Shown piece after piece: positions 1 to 8,231 of a stretch of 64,000 nucleotides of DNA; within the stretch, counting starts at the first letter, position 1; every line of letters starts with the position of its first letter. The translations under genes were made by a program, and so were the position numbers. The stretch lies in NCBI GenBank assembly GCA_963751795.1, contig CAVVVI010000002.1:372001-436000 (forward strand), given 5' to 3'. The stretch comes from BOG-908 sp963751795 (GTDB lineage: Bacteria; Pseudomonadota; Alphaproteobacteria; Acetobacterales; Acetobacteraceae). A model generated the notes under the pieces. That model saw only the letters and a list, made by a program, of their open reading frames with translations, did no database searches and had not been told where the DNA came from.

Positions 1-146
1 AGGCCGGCGGCGAGCACGGCATGCGGCGGCGGCAGCTTGCGCGCGGGCAGCAGGCCGCTGGAGCTGCCTGCCTCCCAGGCCACCAGCAGAAGCGCCGGCA
101 CCAGGAACGAAAGAACCTGCGGCAGCCGGCGCCCGGCCCCCGGCAT
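1..146 (-). CDS. ssuC: Aliphatic sulfonate ABC transporter permease, N-terminal part (runs off the window)
   Basis: Only the first 48 codons are present; the gene continues beyond the left edge. The N-terminus is basic, then has a hydrophobic segment (VLSFLVPALLLVAWE) and a Pro-rich loop, as in SsuC-type permeases, the membrane subunit of the alkanesulfonate importer. The ATG shares its A with the last base of the ssuD stop codon, so the two are probably translationally coupled. It is the fourth gene of an operon with the FAD enzyme, ssuA and ssuD. An SsuB ATPase gene would be expected just outside the window. The identification rests on this N-terminus plus context. Confidence 0.75.
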   Translation of the reverse strand, partial: MPGAGRRLPQVLSFLVPALLLVAWEAGSSSGLLPARKLPPPHAVLAAG

Positions 147-1300
147 CAGGAGGCGGCGCTCATGGCAGGCGCCCTGGGTGCCCGCTCGTTGGCGATGATC
201 TCACCGAACGGCCCGTTCAGCGCCGCGGCGGGGCGCGCGCCGGCGCCGTGGGTGAGCGGCAGGCGGTCGAACAGCAGCTCGGCCACGCGGTAGGCTTCCT
301 CAAGATGCGGGTAGCCGGAGAGGATGAAGTTATCGATGCCGAGGGCGCGGTATTCCAGCAGGCGGGCCGCCACGGTATCGGCGTCGCCGACCAGCGCGGT
401 GCCGGCGCCGCCGCGCACCAGCCCGACGCCGGCCCACAGATCCGGGCTGATCTCCAGCCGATCTCGCCGCCCGCCATGCAGCGCCGCCATGCGCTGCTGG
501 CCCACGCTGTCGTAGCGGTCGAACACTTTCTGCGCGTCGGCGACAACCTTGTCGTCCACGTAGCGGATGAGGTCGTTCGCCGCCTCCCAGGCCTGGGCAC
601 GGGTTTCGCGGACGATGATGTGCAGGCGCAGGCCGAATGTGAAGGCGCGGCCGCGTGCGTCGGCGGCGCGCCGGGCGGCTTCCAGCTTGGCGGCGACATC
701 GGCCGGCGGTTCGGCCCAGGTCAGGTACGTGTCGCAATGTTCGGCCGCGACCTCGATGCCGGCGGGCGAGGAGCCGCCGAACCAGAGCGGCGGGTAGGGC
801 TGCTGTAGCGGCGGGAAAGCCAGCCGCGCATCCTCGACATGGATGTGACGGCCTTCGAAACTGACCGTCTCGCCACGCATCATCCGGCGCCAGACTTCGA
901 GGAACTCCGCGGTCAGCACATACCGCTCGTCATGGGCAAGCCACTGGCCGTCGCCTTTCAGCTCGACGGGATCGCCGCCGGTGACGACGTTGATGAGCAA
1001 CCGGCCATCCGAGGCGCGGTCCAGTGCCGCGGCCATGCGGGCACCCACGGCGGGCGAGACCAGGCCCGGGCGCAGCGCGATCAGGAAGCGGAGCTGGCGC
1101 GTGGCCGGGGCCAGCGCGGAACCCACGACCCAGCTGTCTTCGCAGGAACGGCCGGTGGGCAGCAGCATGCCCCAATAGCCGAGCGAGTCGGCCGCCTGCG
1201 CCACCTGGCGCAGATAGTCGAGCGTGAGGGCGCGGCCGCCCTCGGTGCTGGCCAGGTAACGGCCGTCGCCATGGGTGGGCAGGAACCAGAGGATCTGCAT
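146..1300 (-). CDS. ssuD: FMNH2-dependent alkanesulfonate monooxygenase
   Basis: 384 residues, close to the roughly 380 of SsuD. This bacterial luciferase-family enzyme uses reduced FMN and O2 to cleave alkanesulfonates to an aldehyde and sulfite, which frees sulfur for assimilation in the cytoplasm. The N-terminus MQILWFLPTHGDGRYL, the INVVTGGDPVE segment near residue 125 and PLWFGGSSPAG near residue 185 are typical of the family. The ATG at 1300 has an AGGAG ribosome site about 8 bases upstream. It follows ssuA by 80 bases and overlaps ssuC. No SsuE-type FMN reductase is visible in the window, so the source of FMNH2 is open. Confidence 0.95.
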   Translation of the reverse strand: MQILWFLPTHGDGRYLASTEGGRALTLDYLRQVAQAADSLGYWGMLLPTGRSCEDSWVVGSALAPATRQLRFLIALRPGLVSPAVGARMAAALDRASDGRLLINVVTGGDPVELKGDGQWLAHDERYVLTAEFLEVWRRMMRGETVSFEGRHIHVEDARLAFPPLQQPYPPLWFGGSSPAGIEVAAEHCDTYLTWAEPPADVAAKLEAARRAADARGRAFTFGLRLHIIVRETRAQAWEAANDLIRYVDDKVVADAQKVFDRYDSVGQQRMAALHGGRRDRLEISPDLWAGVGLVRGGAGTALVGDADTVAARLLEYRALGIDNFILSGYPHLEEAYRVAELLFDRLPLTHGAGARPAAALNGPFGEIIANERAPRAPAMSAAS

Positions 1301-1380
1301 GCGGGTGTCTCCTGGGCGGGCTGGCCGCCGCGGGGCGCCTGGGGCAGGCCGGCGCATCGGCCGGCCGCATTCGGCAGGGG

Positions 1381-2325
1381 CTAGAGGCCGGGCTTCAGCC
1401 TGGCATCGGCAACGCGCAACGGCGCCGGGATGAGATGCAGGCGGACGAAGGTGTCGGCGATATCCTGCTGGGAGGCGATGATCGGATCGGTGATGGGCTG
1501 GACGCCGAAAGCCAGGCGCTCCACCGCCCGGCGAACCGCCGACGGCGCCATGCCCATGGCCGGGGCGAGAAGCCGCACGATCTCGGCATGGTGGGCGGCC
1601 GCGTAGGCTTCGGTGCGCGACAGATCGGCCAGCGTGGCGCGGATCACGTCGGCATGGGCTTGGGCATAGTCCTGGGTGGAGAGGAAGAACTCGCGGTTCT
1701 CGTCGATGATGCGGCCGTTCTGCACGCCGTCGGCGATCTGCCGCGTCGGCAACGCATCTTCGGCGGCGGCGAGATAGGGATCCCAGATCACCCAGGCGTC
1801 CACGGCGTTGTTCTCGAATGCGGGCCGCGCCTCGGAAGGTTTGAGAAACACGCTCTGCACGTCGTTCGGCGTGAGGCCGCCGGCAGCGAGGATACGCACG
1901 AGCAGGTTGTGCACGTTGCTGCCGCGATTGAGCGCGATCCGCTTGCCCCGCAGATCGGCAATGCTGTGGATCGGGCTGGCTGCGGGCACGATAAGCGCCT
2001 CGCCATGCGGGCTGGGCGGCTCGACACCCACATAGGCAAGCGGAACACCGGCGGCCTGGGCGAATATGGGTGGCGCATCGCCGGCGATGCCGAAATCGAT
2101 GCTCCCCGCCCCCATGGCTTCCAACAAAGCCGGGCCGCCCAGAAACTCCGTCCAGGTGACATGCACATGCAGCGGGGCCAGCGATCGTTCGAGCGTGCCG
2201 CGGGCCTTTTCGACAACGAGCGTGCCGTATTTCTGGTAGCCGACATGGAATTCGAGATCCGCGGCCTGGGCACCGGCGAGGGGAACCAGGACGGCGCAGA
2301 GCTGGGCGAGACGGCGATGCAGCAC
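1381..2325 (-). CDS. ssuA: Aliphatic sulfonate-binding periplasmic protein
   Basis: 314 residues from a GTG at 2325. This start gives a clean signal peptide (VLHRRLAQLCAVLVPLAGAQA, cut after AQA) and has a purine-rich GGATCGGAAAAG just upstream; no ATG lies near. The mature part starts LEFHVGYQKYG and contains WTEFLGGPALLEAMGAG and DFGIAGDAPPIFAQ, the SsuA/TauA ligand-binding signature. It captures sulfonates in the periplasm for SsuC. The gene lies 68 bases after the FAD enzyme and 80 before ssuD, so all are probably one transcript. An open frame continues upstream without a start codon and overlaps the FAD enzyme gene in another frame; that part is not coding. Confidence 0.9.
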   Translation of the reverse strand: MLHRRLAQLCAVLVPLAGAQAADLEFHVGYQKYGTLVVEKARGTLERSLAPLHVHVTWTEFLGGPALLEAMGAGSIDFGIAGDAPPIFAQAAGVPLAYVGVEPPSPHGEALIVPAASPIHSIADLRGKRIALNRGSNVHNLLVRILAAGGLTPNDVQSVFLKPSEARPAFENNAVDAWVIWDPYLAAAEDALPTRQIADGVQNGRIIDENREFFLSTQDYAQAHADVIRATLADLSRTEAYAAAHHAEIVRLLAPAMGMAPSAVRRAVERLAFGVQPITDPIIASQQDIADTFVRLHLIPAPLRVADARLKPGL

Positions 2326-2393
2326 GGCTTTTCCGATCCGCTGGAGATGACGCTGATTGTCTATCGAAGTAGTATGGATTGCAAGCGCGGTGT

Positions 2394-3857
2394 TCAGATG
2401 GCGAAGCTCCAGGCGCCGGCGTGCTCCTGCATGTCGAGCGCGATGCGCCGGGCGAGCAGATCCGCCTGCACCCGGATGTCGGGGACGGCGACGCACTCCC
2501 AGAACACGCCCCGAACGACGGGGCCGAGCGCCCAGACACGCTCGGCGACGGTTCCGTCGGCGCGGATGATGGCCAGGTGATCGGTCACGTCGAGCCCCAG
2601 CCCTTGCTGGTCCAGCCGGACCAGGCCGGTGGCAATCAGCCGGCGCACCAGCCTGTCCTGGCTCTGGGCGATGGCCTCGCTGCCGCTGGCCATGATCACC
2701 CGCTGTGCCCGCAGCGCCATGCGGGTGAAAGCGCGGGCACGGCCCCGGCCGGTGCGGGCGACGATCCGGACGTCCACGTGATCCGCGGCGGCGCGCAGCT
2801 CGGCCACGCGCCCGGCAATGACGCTCAGCTGGCCTTCGGATTGCAGGCGCGCGAGGAGCTCGGCATGCGGCGGCGCCATACGGTGACGATGGACATCCCA
2901 GTAACGGCGCGCATGGCGCAGGAAGCGGCGGCGCTCGTCTTCGGGGAGCCCCGCCCAGGTGGCGGCGGTAATCGGGCGCACGCTGTCGATGACAGCGCGC
3001 CAATCGGCACCCTGTGCGGCGGCGGCACGCAGCTCGGCGCGCAGGCGACGCAGGAGCAGGCGGATCGATCGCTGCTCGGCGCGGGTAAAGGCGGGGGTGG
3101 GCCAGGTCGCGCGGCCGGCGGCGTGGCTGGCGGGCAGCAGGCCGTTGCGGGAGAGTGCGACGATGGGGGCTTTGAACCCCTGGCGGTGCAGGCCCACGAC
3201 CAGATCGACCATGGTAAGGCCCGTGCCGACAACCAGCACCGGTCCGTCCGGCTCGAGGCCGCGCCAGGTGCGCGCGCTCCACGGGTTGCGGCAGATCCGG
3301 GCAGACTCGTCTTCTGCCGGCAGCAGGTTACCCATCGCGAGAACGACGCCGGCGACCGGCAGGACGGACCCGTGTTCGCAGACCACATCGTAGCCGCCCG
3401 CGCGCCGCGGGAGGATGTCGAGCACGTTGTCGGGCAGCAGGCGAAGCCGCGCCTGTTCGGCCGCCGCGCGCAAGGCGCCGTCCAGCATGGATTGCAGATA
3501 CCGGCCGTAGAGCCGGCGGGATGCGAAAGTGCCGGCCGCCGTATCGTGGATGTCCTCGGGTGTGGGCTCCGCGGGGATGTAGCGGCGCAGCCAGTCCTCG
3601 AAATGGCTTGGCTGCTCCGGCAACGCGCTCATGTTGGCGCTGCGGACGTTGAGCAGGTGCTCGGTGTGCCGCGTGGCGTAGGCGACGCCCTGGGCGAACT
3701 GGGGTGCACGCTCGCAGAGCAGCACGGGCTGATCGGCCGGCAGCGCCCGCAGCAGCTGGATGGCGGCGATGGTGCCTGAAAAGCCGGCGCCGACGATTGC
3801 AATGGGATGCTTGGACACGAGGGTGGCCTCGGCTGATGGCTGATCCGGACTGACCAC
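2394..3857 (-). CDS. FAD/NAD(P)-binding oxidoreductase at the head of the sulfonate operon
   Basis: 487 residues from GTG 3857. A second GTG at 3818 (protein MSKHPIAIVGAG...) has a better-spaced GAGG and may be the true start. The Rossmann FAD motif IAIVGAGFSGTIAAIQ is at residues 18-33, and a second dinucleotide motif VLVVGTGLTMVDL lies near residue 205. This is the domain layout of the large FAD-NAD(P)-binding family whose members often sit in sulfur or siderophore clusters. It is first in the ssu operon, divergent from the Rrf2 regulator. A role in supplying reduced flavin to SsuD or in processing a sulfonate is inference; the substrate cannot be read from the sequence. Confidence 0.85.
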   Translation of the reverse strand: MVSPDQPSAEATLVSKHPIAIVGAGFSGTIAAIQLLRALPADQPVLLCERAPQFAQGVAYATRHTEHLLNVRSANMSALPEQPSHFEDWLRRYIPAEPTPEDIHDTAAGTFASRRLYGRYLQSMLDGALRAAAEQARLRLLPDNVLDILPRRAGGYDVVCEHGSVLPVAGVVLAMGNLLPAEDESARICRNPWSARTWRGLEPDGPVLVVGTGLTMVDLVVGLHRQGFKAPIVALSRNGLLPASHAAGRATWPTPAFTRAEQRSIRLLLRRLRAELRAAAAQGADWRAVIDSVRPITAATWAGLPEDERRRFLRHARRYWDVHRHRMAPPHAELLARLQSEGQLSVIAGRVAELRAAADHVDVRIVARTGRGRARAFTRMALRAQRVIMASGSEAIAQSQDRLVRRLIATGLVRLDQQGLGLDVTDHLAIIRADGTVAERVWALGPVVRGVFWECVAVPDIRVQADLLARRIALDMQEHAGAWSFAI

Positions 3858-3943
3858 CTCATAACCTGTATCATACTTCTTAGGTAGGAATAAAACGAGG
3901 GCGCGGCTTTGGACGGCCTGGCCGCGATCGCGTAAAGCGGGCC
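3858..3943. promoter_or_regulatory. Divergent promoter/operator of the sulfonate operon and the Rrf2 gene
   Basis: This 86-base gap separates two divergent genes and holds the only AT-rich patch nearby (3866-3898). On the minus strand a perfect -10 hexamer TATGAT lies at 3875-3870. Next to it, 3875-3891 forms an imperfect dyad (ACTTC...GGAAT arms around a TAGG core), the kind of site Rrf2-family regulators bind. An operator overlapping the -10 would let the regulator repress the ssu operon and itself. The promoter call is reasonable; the operator assignment is inference. Confidence 0.5.
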
Positions 3944-4405
3944 ATGCTGACCAGTCGGGCCAAATACGCGCTTCGCGCCAGTGTCGTCCTCGCCGAACGC
4001 CAGCCTCACTCCGTATGGACGTCGGCTGCTGATCTGGCGGAAGCGGCCGAAGTGCCGCGCAAATTCCTCGAAGCGATCCTGACGCAGCTGCGCGAGGCGG
4101 GGCTGCTGGAAAGCCGGCGCGGTCCGGCAGGCGGGCACCGGCTGGCGAGCCTGGCTGCGGACATCGCCGTGGCCGACGTGATACGCAGCATCGACGGGCC
4201 GCTCGCCATGACGCCGTGTGCCAGTGCCACGGCGTTCAGGGCCTGCGACGACTGCACCGATATCGACACGTGCCGCCTGCGCCACATCATGCGCCGGGCC
4301 CGCGACGCGGCCGCCGCCGTGCTGGAGCAGCATTCATTGGCCGATATCCTGGCAACCACTCGGGATACGCGCAGCAACGCGCCGGCACTCACGCCTTCGG
4401 GGTGA
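3944..4405 (+). CDS. Rrf2-family transcriptional regulator with four C-terminal cysteines
   Basis: 153 residues. The N-terminal winged helix begins MLTSRAKYALRASVVLAE and the recognition region AEVPRKFLEAILTQLREAGLL and the wing SRRGPAGGH follow, all classic Rrf2. Cys92, Cys101, Cys104 and Cys110 form a cluster typical of iron-sulfur-sensing members (IscR, NsrR, RsrR), although the spacing (8, 2 and 5 residues between) matches none of the well-known ones exactly. CymR-type sulfur regulators lack these cysteines. Divergent transcription from the ssu operon suggests it controls sulfonate use in response to sulfur, Fe-S status or redox state. It is unlikely to be the isc regulator, since no isc genes are nearby. 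Confidence 0.9.
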   Translation: MLTSRAKYALRASVVLAERQPHSVWTSAADLAEAAEVPRKFLEAILTQLREAGLLESRRGPAGGHRLASLAADIAVADVIRSIDGPLAMTPCASATAFRACDDCTDIDTCRLRHIMRRARDAAAAVLEQHSLADILATTRDTRSNAPALTPSG

Positions 4406-4528
4406 CCGCTCAATGCACTGTGCTCTCGCTGCCGCCTCTGCGGTCGAGCGAGCAGATCCAGCCATGTCGGTGCGATCGGTGGCTTCCCGGGAGACGCGGC
4501 AGAAAGTCGTGGGGAGTTGTGGAGCAAC

Positions 4529-4743
4529 GTCGTAAATTCTCGTCCGCCGGCTGATTGGGTTCCGAAGCCAAACGGCTCTGGCTCCGGGTGGCTGTCCGGT
4601 GACGGGCGGGTTTGGGTGCCTACTGGATGGACAGGTGCCCCAGGGACGGCACTACAGGCCCTGCTCATGACGGGCCGCACTGGGACGTCCAAGACCCAGC
4701 GACGAGAGGGCGCGAGAATGTCAGACCGCTGAGCGGAGAATAA
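4529..4743 (+). pseudogene. Remnant of a polymorphic toxin C-terminal tip, frameshifted
   Basis: About 70 codons of toxin-like sequence remain with no start or carrier region. Frame one reads ADWVPKPNGSG and GDGRVWVPTG up to about 4627. The reading then continues one frame over from about 4651 with GPAHDGPHWDVQDP and NVRPLSGE to a stop at 4741. The string VWVPTG...GPHWDVQ...NV.P.G recurs at the extreme C-terminus of many contact-dependent and secreted toxins. One frameshift between 4627 and 4669 joins the halves. An intact small low-GC gene starts 7 bases after the stop, which is where an immunity gene belongs. The toxin class (nuclease or other) cannot be settled from this fragment. Confidence 0.6.
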
Positions 4744-4750
4744 CAACGCG

Positions 4751-5056
4751 ATGGAGCATACACAAATCGTGCGACTTGTGGTGGAAGGCGTTGTCTATTA
4801 CTCCGACAATGATGAGGCAGCCTTTTTTGAGTGGCTAAGCAAAATGAACTGCATTGTTAAAGTTGGCGGGGAATTTCGTGAACTTCACTTGATGGTGCAA
4901 ATCGACCTAGTCGATCGAAATAATTTGCTGGATATTATTGCTTTGTTCTACCGCTATAAGATGGACATAAAGCAGATTCTAAAACTTGATCGGCCGGAGT
5001 TTTCCTCTTGGCTGCATGATGCGCAAACATACTGGTTTGCGGACATGTTCGGGTGA
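4751..5056 (+). CDS. Candidate orphan immunity protein
   Basis: 101 residues, acidic and rich in aromatics, with no signal peptide or membrane segment. Its base composition is clearly more AT-rich than the surrounding genes, which points to transfer. The pattern VVYYSDNDEAAFFEWL near the start and FYRYKMDIKQIL with a C-terminal YWFADMFG resembles small immunity proteins found behind toxin tips. It follows the broken toxin tip at 4529-4743 directly. A GGAG lies about 12 bases before the ATG. If the upstream toxin is dead, this gene could still protect the cell against neighbours that carry the intact toxin. The function is inferred from context and composition. Confidence 0.6.
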   Translation: MEHTQIVRLVVEGVVYYSDNDEAAFFEWLSKMNCIVKVGGEFRELHLMVQIDLVDRNNLLDIIALFYRYKMDIKQILKLDRPEFSSWLHDAQTYWFADMFG

Positions 5057-5223
5057 CAGCGTGGCGTTGGAAACGCCTCGGTGCCCGTTTGGAACGAGGG
5101 TGAATCACTCCAAATCTCGGCGCGTACAACCTGGCGGATCGGACTTTGCACTACACCGAGACAGCGGCAACATCGCGCCCGATCCAGCGGCGGTTTACGG
5201 TCCCGGCACGATGGAGGGTATCT

Positions 5224-6321
5224 ATGTCAGCGACGAGATGGACGGCCGGGCTGTGTGCGCTGGCGCTGGCGGCACCGGCCGGTGCGCAGGATGTGCCGGC
5301 ACGGCCGGCGGTGCCGCGCTACGACCATATCTTCCTCATCGTGGAGGAGAACCAGGGCCTGGCCGACATACTGGGCAAGCCTTTCACGCCGCGGCTGACC
5401 GCGCTGGCCAAGCAATACGGGCTGGCCACGCAGTACTACGCCGTGGTGCACCCCAGCGAAGCCAACTACATCGCCATGCTCGGCGGCGACACGTTCGGCA
5501 TCCACGATGACGATGCGTATTATTGCAAGCCGAACATGGCAGATCCGGCCTGCAAGGGATCGGATGCGCCGGGTTTCGTCGATCATACGGTGAATGCGCC
5601 CAGCCTGGCCGACCAGCTCACCGCGCAGCATCTCAGCTGGAAGGGCTATTTCGAAAGCCTGCCCGCGCCGGGTGCGATGGATGTGGTCTGGCCCAAGGCC
5701 GGCAATGCCGAGCATTTGCCGGTGGCCCTCTATGCGTCCAAGCACTCCGGCTTCAACGCGTTTGCGTCGGCGCAGCACGATCCGCTGCGCACGCAGCACA
5801 TCGTCAATTTCGAGGTGCTCGAGCAGGATCTGGCCCTCGATGCGATGCCGTCCTTCGCGCTGATCGTGCCGAATCAGTGCAACGAGATGCATGGCGTAAA
5901 AGGCGAGAACGTGCCTGCCAACTGCACGAAGGAAAACGAACAGGGCCGCATCACCCGTGGCGACACCTATGCCGGCGCGCTGGTCGATCGCATCATGCAC
6001 AGCCCGGTCTGGACGGCAGCCGGCAACACCGCGATGGTCGTCACGTTCGACGAGGCCAGCCACCAAATCTATCCCGGCGACGCGCTGGGCTGTTGCGGGT
6101 GGGAGCCGGGCAGCGCGGCCAATTTCGGCGGCGGCCGCATCGCCACGATCGTAATCGCCAATCATGGGCCGCGCGGCGTGCAGGACGCCACGCCCTACAA
6201 CCACTACTCGCTGCTGCGCACGATGGAAGATGCGTTCGGCATTGCCGAGCATCTGCGCCATGCCGGCGACACGGCGAAGGGCGTGGTGAGCATGCAACCC
6301 CTCTTCGCCGTCGCGCGGTAG
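5224..6321 (+). CDS. Secreted phosphoesterase (acid phosphatase / phospholipase C superfamily)
   Basis: 365 residues from ATG 5224, preceded by a strong GGAGGG at 5214. The open frame extends upstream to 5146, but that part lacks a ribosome site and would bury the signal peptide (MSATRWTAGLCALALAAPAGA). The mature protein carries the hallmarks of the PF04185 family: YDHIFLIVEENQ near the start, HPSEANYIAMLGGD with a metal/nucleophile region, and VVTFDEASH plus NHYSLLRTMEDAFG late. Such proteins hydrolyse phosphomonoesters or phospholipids in the periplasm or outside the cell. It has four or more cysteines suited to disulfides. It stands alone between the toxin relic and a convergent methyltransferase. 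Confidence 0.85.
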   Translation: MSATRWTAGLCALALAAPAGAQDVPARPAVPRYDHIFLIVEENQGLADILGKPFTPRLTALAKQYGLATQYYAVVHPSEANYIAMLGGDTFGIHDDDAYYCKPNMADPACKGSDAPGFVDHTVNAPSLADQLTAQHLSWKGYFESLPAPGAMDVVWPKAGNAEHLPVALYASKHSGFNAFASAQHDPLRTQHIVNFEVLEQDLALDAMPSFALIVPNQCNEMHGVKGENVPANCTKENEQGRITRGDTYAGALVDRIMHSPVWTAAGNTAMVVTFDEASHQIYPGDALGCCGWEPGSAANFGGGRIATIVIANHGPRGVQDATPYNHYSLLRTMEDAFGIAEHLRHAGDTAKGVVSMQPLFAVAR

Positions 6322-6371
6322 CCCGGCGCTGGGGCCGTCCGACGCCTCGGACAGCACGTCACGGGTTTTGC

Positions 6372-7145
6372 CTAGCGCGCCACCAGCGCGAACACGCGGT
6401 GTTCCACCGAAAGCAGCGGGCCGGGGAACTGGCGGGCCAGCATGCGGCCCAGCGAGCCGTCGAAGCGGTCCAGCTCCAGGCGGTCCAGCGACGGCGCGCC
6501 GCCCTGGCTGGCCCGCACCCGGCCGCGCCAGGCCAGTGGCGTGTAGGCCAGGGTGGCGGTGTAGCCGAACACGTCCCAGGCGCGGAACCCGGCGGCCACC
6601 AGATCGTCGGTCCAATCCGGATAGACGAAGCTGGACGGCTCGTTCGAGCCCGGGCCGTAGCGCCGCATCAGCCGCAACGTGGCGGCGGCCACGCTGCCGG
6701 GGGTGGGCAGCCAATCCAGATGCGCGATCAGCAGCCGTCCGGCCGGGCGCAGCACCCGCCGCGCCTCGCGCGCCGCGGCCAGGCGGTCGAACAGATGCCA
6801 GCTGGTGGCGCAGGCCACCACGTCGTAGCTGGCTTCCGGCAGATGCGTGGCTTCGGCCCGCTGCCGGATGTAGGTGGGCCGCACCACCTCGCCGGCATTG
6901 GCCGCCTCGGCCACCGCCAGCAGGCGGGCGGAGAAATCCAGCCCCGTCACCAGGCAGCCGCGGCGGGCGAACTCGCGCGCCTGCAGCCCTGTGCCGGTGC
7001 CCAGATCGAGCAGGCGCTGGCCGGGCAGCCCCACCCCCAAAGCGTGCAGGCGGCGGAAGAATTCCTGCGGAAAGCCCTGGCGGTAGGCGCCGTAATCCTC
7101 GGCGGCCGCGCCGTAGTCGATGGGGGTGTCGTAGGGTCTCGACAT
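6372..7145 (-). CDS. Class I SAM-dependent methyltransferase
   Basis: 257 residues from ATG 7145; a TTG four codons upstream (7157) is also open. Motif I, LLDLGTGTGLQA, is near residue 45; the acidic loop GLDFSARLL follows, and the post-motif SYDVVACATSWHLFDR is around residue 105. This is the UbiE/methyltransferase-11 fold. The N-terminal YGAAAEDYGAYRQGFP is common among small-molecule methyltransferases of this group. The gene is convergent with the phosphoesterase and 86 bases downstream of ilvE on the same strand. The substrate is unknown. Confidence 0.85.
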   Translation of the reverse strand: MSRPYDTPIDYGAAAEDYGAYRQGFPQEFFRRLHALGVGLPGQRLLDLGTGTGLQAREFARRGCLVTGLDFSARLLAVAEAANAGEVVRPTYIRQRAEATHLPEASYDVVACATSWHLFDRLAAAREARRVLRPAGRLLIAHLDWLPTPGSVAAATLRLMRRYGPGSNEPSSFVYPDWTDDLVAAGFRAWDVFGYTATLAYTPLAWRGRVRASQGGAPSLDRLELDRFDGSLGRMLARQFPGPLLSVEHRVFALVAR

Positions 7146-7231
7146 GATGGTGAGCAAGCGGCTGTTCTACGGCGGAAACACCAGGAAACCGTCAACGCCG
7201 CCCTCGGCGGCCGACGGCTTCCCGGGCTGCT

Positions 7232-8134
7232 TCAGGCCGCCAGTCGCTGCTCCACCTCGTCGGGCGCCATGCGTACCAGCGCCTCGTAATCGTCGAGCAG
7301 CGTCTTGGTGATCTGCCCGGGCGTGAACAGCTGCGTGCCGATCTGGCGCACCGCCGTCACCTCGGCGGCGGTGCCGGCCAGGAACACCTCGCTCACCTGC
7401 GCCAGCTCGGCCGGCTGCATGGCGCGCTCGATCACCGGGATCTGCCGGCGGCGCGCCAGCCCCATGACCGCGCGGCGGGTGATGCCGTCCAGGAAGCAGT
7501 CGGGCGTCGGCGTGTGCAGCTTGCCGTCGATGACGAAGAACGCGTTGGCGCCGGTCGCCTCGGCCAGCTGGCCGCGGTAATCCAGCATCATCGCGTCGGC
7601 ACAGCCCTCGGACTCGGCCTTATGCTTGGCCAGCGTGCCGGTCATGTAGTTGCCGGTGGCCTTGCTGGCGGTGGGCGCCGTGCGCGGGTCGGGCCGCAGC
7701 CATTCGGCCCAGGAGAGCTTGATGCCGGCCATGCGGTCGCCGGTGAAATATTGCGGCCACACCCAGCAGGCGATCGCCAGGTGGATCTTGGTGTTCTGCG
7801 CCGACACCGACAGCTGCTCGCTGCCGCGCCAGGCGAGCGGGCGCAGGTAGCCCTCGGTGAGGCCGTTGGCGGCCAGCGTGTCGCGGCAGGCCTGGTCGAT
7901 CTGCTCGGCGGTGTAGGGGATCTCGAAGCCGAGGATGCGGCCGGAGCGGAGCAGCCGCTCGGTATGCTCGCGCAGGCGGAAGATGTGGCCGGCATAGGCG
8001 CGCTCGCCTTCGAAGACGCCGCTGCCGTAATGCAGGCCGTGGCTGAGCACGTGCAGCTTGGCCTCGCGCCACGGCACCATCGCGCCGTCGTACCAGATCA
8101 TGCCGTCGCGGTCGTCGAATGGGATCAGCGCCAT
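7232..8134 (-). CDS. ilvE: Branched-chain amino acid aminotransferase
   Basis: 300 residues, standard for class IV PLP aminotransferases. It transfers amino groups between Leu/Ile/Val and 2-oxoglutarate, the last step of branched-chain synthesis. Visible marks are MIWYDGAMVPW, HGLHYGSGVFEGERAY (residues 33-48), the PLP lysine region ASKATGNYM near residue 160 and GANAFFVIDGKL. ATG 8134 gives the usual MALIPFDDRDG start; a longer open frame to 8182 is not needed. It diverges from the petP-like MarR gene, with 97 bases between the two starts. Confidence 0.95.
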   Translation of the reverse strand: MALIPFDDRDGMIWYDGAMVPWREAKLHVLSHGLHYGSGVFEGERAYAGHIFRLREHTERLLRSGRILGFEIPYTAEQIDQACRDTLAANGLTEGYLRPLAWRGSEQLSVSAQNTKIHLAIACWVWPQYFTGDRMAGIKLSWAEWLRPDPRTAPTASKATGNYMTGTLAKHKAESEGCADAMMLDYRGQLAEATGANAFFVIDGKLHTPTPDCFLDGITRRAVMGLARRRQIPVIERAMQPAELAQVSEVFLAGTAAEVTAVRQIGTQLFTPGQITKTLLDDYEALVRMAPDEVEQRLAA

Positions 8135-8231
8135 GGGTCCACCAGTCTCGCGAAAGAATATTGCTGTGCCATCCAAGCCCATCCGTGGCTAAAAGATAAG
8201 GCAGGGAGACTGTCTTAGGAGCAGGGGAGCC

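Noticed and set aside
146..2539. A 797-codon open frame covering ssuD and part of the ssuA region
   Set aside because: Only the last 384 residues are SsuD with its own ATG and ribosome site; the upstream part is the out-of-frame shadow of ssuA.
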